17,679 bases of DNA from Candidatus Berkelbacteria bacterium (lineage in GTDB: Bacteria; Patescibacteriota; UBA1384; JAHJRZ01). Shown here piece by piece: positions 14,933-17,679 of this stretch (positions within the stretch are counted from its first letter, which is position 1; every line of letters starts with the position of its first letter). The position numbers and the translations under genes were made by a program. Location of the stretch: assembly GCA_026397195.1 (NCBI GenBank), contig JAPLVI010000033.1, positions 1 through 17,679 of the forward strand, read 5' to 3'. A model generated the notes under the pieces. The model was not told the origin of the DNA. It searched no databases and saw nothing but the letters and a program-made list of their open reading frames with translations.

Positions 14933-15391
14933 CTAAGGTGCAGGAACCGCAGTAGATGGAGCGGGAGTACTCGTAAAGATAGGTGCACTTCGCGGGAATT
15001 TCAAAAGTTGTGGATCAATTGTCGCCAGAATCAAACGTGTTAAAAGGATCAAAATTAGACCTACGACCGCTCCGATTAATATCTCCTTAGCCTCATCAAT
15101 ACTTTGTGGGTCGCCTGAAGATGCCATATATTTATAACCACCAAAAATTATCATCATTACCGCAAGCGATATTCCAATCACGACCGCATATTGATAGATA
15201 CGATTAGTATAATCAGCAAAATTTGCTGGCGCTGTTTCTCCGCCCGTCACAGGGGCACCCAAACCGACTGTGTAAGAAGGCGTGGGTGCACTGCTGCTGT
15301 CAATTATCTGGGCTGAAGCTGAATTAATAAAAGATAATGAAATAAGCAGAGCAATGTAGATAAGAAAAAAGGTGATGATTCTCTTCGCCAT
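14933..15391 (-). CDS. VirB2/TrbC-like small membrane protein, first of array
   Basis: A 152-residue protein with a signal peptide (1-27, ending SASA), a Ser/Pro/Gly-rich mature N terminus (28-60), two helices (about 68-86 and 103-124) around GGYKYMASSGDPQSIDEAKE, and a Ser/Thr/Pro/Ala-rich C-terminal tail (136-152). It opens the pilin-like array 24 bases after the solute-binding protein gene, so they probably share a transcript. No strong ribosome site is seen. The function is inferred from the fold pattern shared with five neighbours. Confidence 0.8.
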   Translation of the reverse strand: MAKRIITFFLIYIALLISLSFINSASAQIIDSSSAPTPSYTVGLGAPVTGGETAPANFADYTNRIYQYAVVIGISLAVMMIIFGGYKYMASSGDPQSIDEAKEILIGAVVGLILILLTRLILATIDPQLLKFPRSAPIFTSTPAPSTAVPAP

Positions 15392-15415
15392 TTGATTTTT
15401 CTAAATTTATATTTT

Positions 15416-16714
15416 TTAACCTTTTGTCTGCAAAATCGTAGTGACCGAAGCCGAAGCGCTGTCTAACGCTGCTTGTAGGGGCTGGCCATTAACTACATTT
15501 CTAATTGCGGTTTGAAAAATAGAATCAACTTGCTCTGGCTCCCTTGATTTATAAAAAGTTCGGGCGATATAGGGCTGCCCCTGAAAAAGGGATACCCCTT
15601 CGGTCATACTCTTATAAGCTTCTTTTGTTTTATCTTTTTTAACTGAATTTGATGTTTGAGAAAGATACTTAATAAAATTCCAGGCATCTGTCGAATGGCT
15701 GGAATTATTAGTCACCCCAAAAGCCCAAAAGTATGGATAGGTAGCGGGGTTGGTTGTGTCTTTAATTTGAGGCATGGGTGCGACTTGAAAATGAATCGTC
15801 GGCGCAAGATTATAGATTTCATCTTGACGATAGCCGTAATCGAAAATCATCGAAACCTTTCCATCCGCAAAAGCGCGTATTGAATTGGGCATTGTTTTAT
15901 TCCAGGTATATGTTTCTTTGGCAGGATTAGCAAAAGAATAATAGAAATCTATGGCATTTGTTCCAGGATAAAACACTTCGCCCGAGGCTTTGGTTATTGA
16001 GGTGTTAAAAGTAGCACTTTTATGGTCATCACTTATCATTTTCGTTCCGTTTTGAATCATAATCGTATAGAGAATATCCTGTGAATGTTCAACGTTATCT
16101 GTAGTCCCCATAGCCACTGCTGATTGAGTAAGATTGCCATATTGATCGCGTTTGGTCAAAAGTTTAACATCGTAGACAAACTCGTTCCAATCTTTAGGTG
16201 CATGATAAAGTCTCGCTTCAGTAAACTGATTAACATTATAGTAGAGGGCGAGCGTATCCATTTTCACTGGGATGGCGTAAATCTTATTGTCATATATCAT
16301 TTTTTCCGAAACTGCCTGAACAAAAGTATCTTTGAATTCTTTGACCATCGTCTCCTGGTTCTTGTCCTTTGTCTCGGGAAGAGAAACTAATTTATCATAA
16401 TGTTTCGCCACCCAATCTTCACGAATTAAGGCAATATCAGGACCATTTTTGGCAGCGATAGCATCGACTAATTCCTTCTCATATGTAGCCTGGTCTTCGT
16501 TTTTTTCCACAAATTCAAAATTTACATTAGGGTTTTGCGAACGATAGCCTGCCACGATGTTATCAAAACTTTTCTTATCCTGAAGTATCAACCAAACCTT
16601 TAAGGTTACAGGATTACTCGGATTTTGGTTCTGATTGCTTTTGCAAAGAGCACCCGTCAAAGGCAGGGATAAAACTAGAATTAAAATTAGGGTCAATATT
16701 ATTTTTCCACGCAT
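15416..16714 (-). CDS. Extracellular solute-binding protein, family 1 (ABC sugar-type)
   Basis: A 432-residue exported protein resembling the carbohydrate-binding components of ABC importers. After a hydrophobic signal (5-22) comes a short N/Q/P-rich linker (25-34), the first lobe VTLKVWLILQDKKSFDNIVAGYRSQNPNVNFEFVE, the GPDIALIREDWVAKHYDKLVSLPE segment, the hinge-region IYAIPVKMDTLALYYNVNQF, and the late ADGKVSMIFDYGY and FWAFGVTNNS segments. The cysteine at 23 follows LTGAL, an atypical lipobox, so lipoprotein status is uncertain. AGGAGG lies four bases before the ATG. No permease or ATPase subunit is adjacent: it sits between galU (22 bases) and the pilin-like array. Confidence 0.88.
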   Translation of the reverse strand: MRGKIILTLILILVLSLPLTGALCKSNQNQNPSNPVTLKVWLILQDKKSFDNIVAGYRSQNPNVNFEFVEKNEDQATYEKELVDAIAAKNGPDIALIREDWVAKHYDKLVSLPETKDKNQETMVKEFKDTFVQAVSEKMIYDNKIYAIPVKMDTLALYYNVNQFTEARLYHAPKDWNEFVYDVKLLTKRDQYGNLTQSAVAMGTTDNVEHSQDILYTIMIQNGTKMISDDHKSATFNTSITKASGEVFYPGTNAIDFYYSFANPAKETYTWNKTMPNSIRAFADGKVSMIFDYGYRQDEIYNLAPTIHFQVAPMPQIKDTTNPATYPYFWAFGVTNNSSHSTDAWNFIKYLSQTSNSVKKDKTKEAYKSMTEGVSLFQGQPYIARTFYKSREPEQVDSIFQTAIRNVVNGQPLQAALDSASASVTTILQTKG

Positions 16715-16736
16715 TATTCCTCCTTAATATTAATGA

Positions 16737-17612
16737 TTATTGTTTAAGTTTTTCTTGTAGATATTTTTTAAATTCATCTTTTATATCTTCGCGTTTCAGA
16801 GCAAAATCAACGTTCGTCTTCAACCAATCAAGGATGTTGCCGCAATCATAATATACACTTCTCATTGGTTTCACGTATACATCTTTTCCTTTTTGCATCA
16901 GATAATTCAATCCGTCAACATAAACCAGCTCTTTTCCCTCTGGAACTTTAATACTCTCCAAAGCATCAAAAAGATCGGGAGTAAAAAGAAAACCCGAAAC
17001 AATGGCAATATTGGAAGGTGCATTTTCCGGCCCCGGCTTTTCAATAATTTTTTCAACTTTAACCATTCCATCTTTTAATTTTTTACCTCTAATATATCCA
17101 TATTTATTGGTGTCTTCTTTCTTATCGGTTATATAACCAGACATTATAATCGAATGATATTTCTTATATTCTTTAATGATTTCTTTAAATTCATTATTAC
17201 CATTAAGATAAGAAAAACCATCTCCCCAAGTCACAATAAAAGGTTCGTCTCCTATCGCTTCTTTGGCACAAAGTATAGCATCACCATTTCCTCGTATTTC
17301 TTTCTGCCGCACATAGATTATATCTGCCAGTCTAGCCACTCTTTTGATTTCATTTAGTTCTTTATCTTTCCCTGCTTCTTTCAACTTATTCTCTAGTTCA
17401 AAATGAGAATCAAAGTAGTCGTCAACAGCCTTTTTACTAGAACTGGTGACGAGGACTATTGTCTTGATTCCAGCAGCCACCAAATTTTCAACTATTAATT
17501 GAATAACTGGTTTATTCAAGATGGGCAGCATTTCTTTAGGAATTGTTTTAACAACAGGTAAAAATCGGGTGCCGTAACCAGCCACAGGCACAATAGCTTT
17601 AGTGACCTTCAT
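16737..17612 (-). CDS. galU: UTP-glucose-1-phosphate uridylyltransferase (GalU-type nucleotidyltransferase)
   Basis: A 291-residue cytoplasmic nucleotidyltransferase expected to make UDP-glucose from UTP and glucose-1-phosphate for envelope polysaccharides. It has the nucleotide-binding start AIVPVAGYGTRFLP (5-18), the PKEMLPILNKPVIQ segment, VRQKEIRGNGDAILCAKEAIGDEPFIV, KVEKIIEKPGPENAPSNIAIVSG and the late YYDCGN block. Two core positions are unusual: the family's GLGHA is GNGDA, and the metal-binding (P/G)DD is GDG, so another nucleotide-sugar product is possible. I start at ATG 17612 with AAGGAG four bases upstream, not at the earlier in-frame codon at 17636. First gene of the minus-strand operon. 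Confidence 0.87.
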   Translation of the reverse strand: MKVTKAIVPVAGYGTRFLPVVKTIPKEMLPILNKPVIQLIVENLVAAGIKTIVLVTSSSKKAVDDYFDSHFELENKLKEAGKDKELNEIKRVARLADIIYVRQKEIRGNGDAILCAKEAIGDEPFIVTWGDGFSYLNGNNEFKEIIKEYKKYHSIIMSGYITDKKEDTNKYGYIRGKKLKDGMVKVEKIIEKPGPENAPSNIAIVSGFLFTPDLFDALESIKVPEGKELVYVDGLNYLMQKGKDVYVKPMRSVYYDCGNILDWLKTNVDFALKREDIKDEFKKYLQEKLKQ

Positions 17613-17652
17613 TTCTCTCCTTTTTGATAAAATCAAATAGTTATTTAATCAA

Positions 17653-17658
17653 ATTATA
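17653..17658 (-). promoter_or_regulatory. Extended -10 box of galU
   Basis: On the minus strand TGA-TATAAT (hexamer 17658-17653); a start near 17646 would give a leader of about 33 bases with a good ribosome site. Any -35 would fall at or beyond the window edge. Confidence 0.55.
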
Positions 17659-17679
17659 TCAATGAAAGAGTATGCGGGC

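Noticed and set aside
12007..15391. The short membrane proteins as type IV (PilA-type) prepilins served by the nearby PilB.
   Set aside because: They lack the prepilin peptidase site (G before F/M-x4-E) and the single N-terminal helix; signal peptide plus two helices fits VirB2/TrbC instead.

Overview
The window reads as bacterial chromosome (about 40% G+C, standard code with TGA used as a stop). It probably comes from the Candidate Phyla Radiation (Patescibacteria), perhaps a Parcubacteria-like lineage. The signs are a compact layout, a divergent S6 with a lysine-rich tail, a run of small two-helix VirB2/TrbC-like 'T4SS pilin' proteins of the kind common in those genomes, and several promoters so close to start codons that the mRNAs would be leaderless or nearly so. 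The lineage is inferred; there is no rRNA here to test it.

Layout. 1-1795 (minus): a PAP2 phosphatase, uppP and a dedA gene cut by the window edge form a tight operon that looks like an undecaprenyl-phosphate recycling cassette. 1820-2815 (plus): a XerC/D-type tyrosine recombinase, divergent from that operon. 2816-4315 (minus): CCA tRNA nucleotidyltransferase, whose stop codon abuts the recombinase stop. 4537-5625 (plus): the GTPase YchF. 5758-7817 (plus): a complete transcription unit rpsF-ssb-rpsR-PRC-barrel gene-MGMT, ending in a perfect intrinsic terminator. 8006-10168 (minus): groES-groEL behind a very good sigma70-type promoter and a 5'-leader hairpin. 10205-11886 (plus): a PilB/GspE ATPase. 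12007-17658 (minus): galU, an extracellular solute-binding protein, then six paralogous pilin-like membrane proteins, with internal promoters before the fifth and sixth.

How the genes work together. The first cassette and galU both serve the cell envelope (lipid carrier recycling, UDP-sugar supply). The PilB ATPase and the pilin-like array both point to a surface filament or secretion machinery, though PilB belongs to type IV pili and the small proteins resemble type IV secretion pilins, so they need not be partners. The remaining genes are core translation, replication and chaperone functions.

Most unusual features. (1) A family of three dispersed structured intergenic elements (about 4351-4460, 7887-7999 and, inverted, 12924-13061), with partial pairing changes between copies; one sits in the probable 5' leader of a pilin-like gene. 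(2) Palindromic DNA inside coding sequences: an extra segment of about 27 residues in GroEL encoded by two palindromes, and a hairpin in the S6 tail whose stem matches that of the dispersed elements. (3) The six-gene pilin-like array, one member fused to a cysteine-containing extracytoplasmic domain. (4) Long A+T-rich hairpins built from iterated short motifs after ychF and between pilB and the pilin array. No CRISPR array, tRNA, rRNA, transposase or insertion sequence was seen. No gap between genes exceeds about 260 bases.
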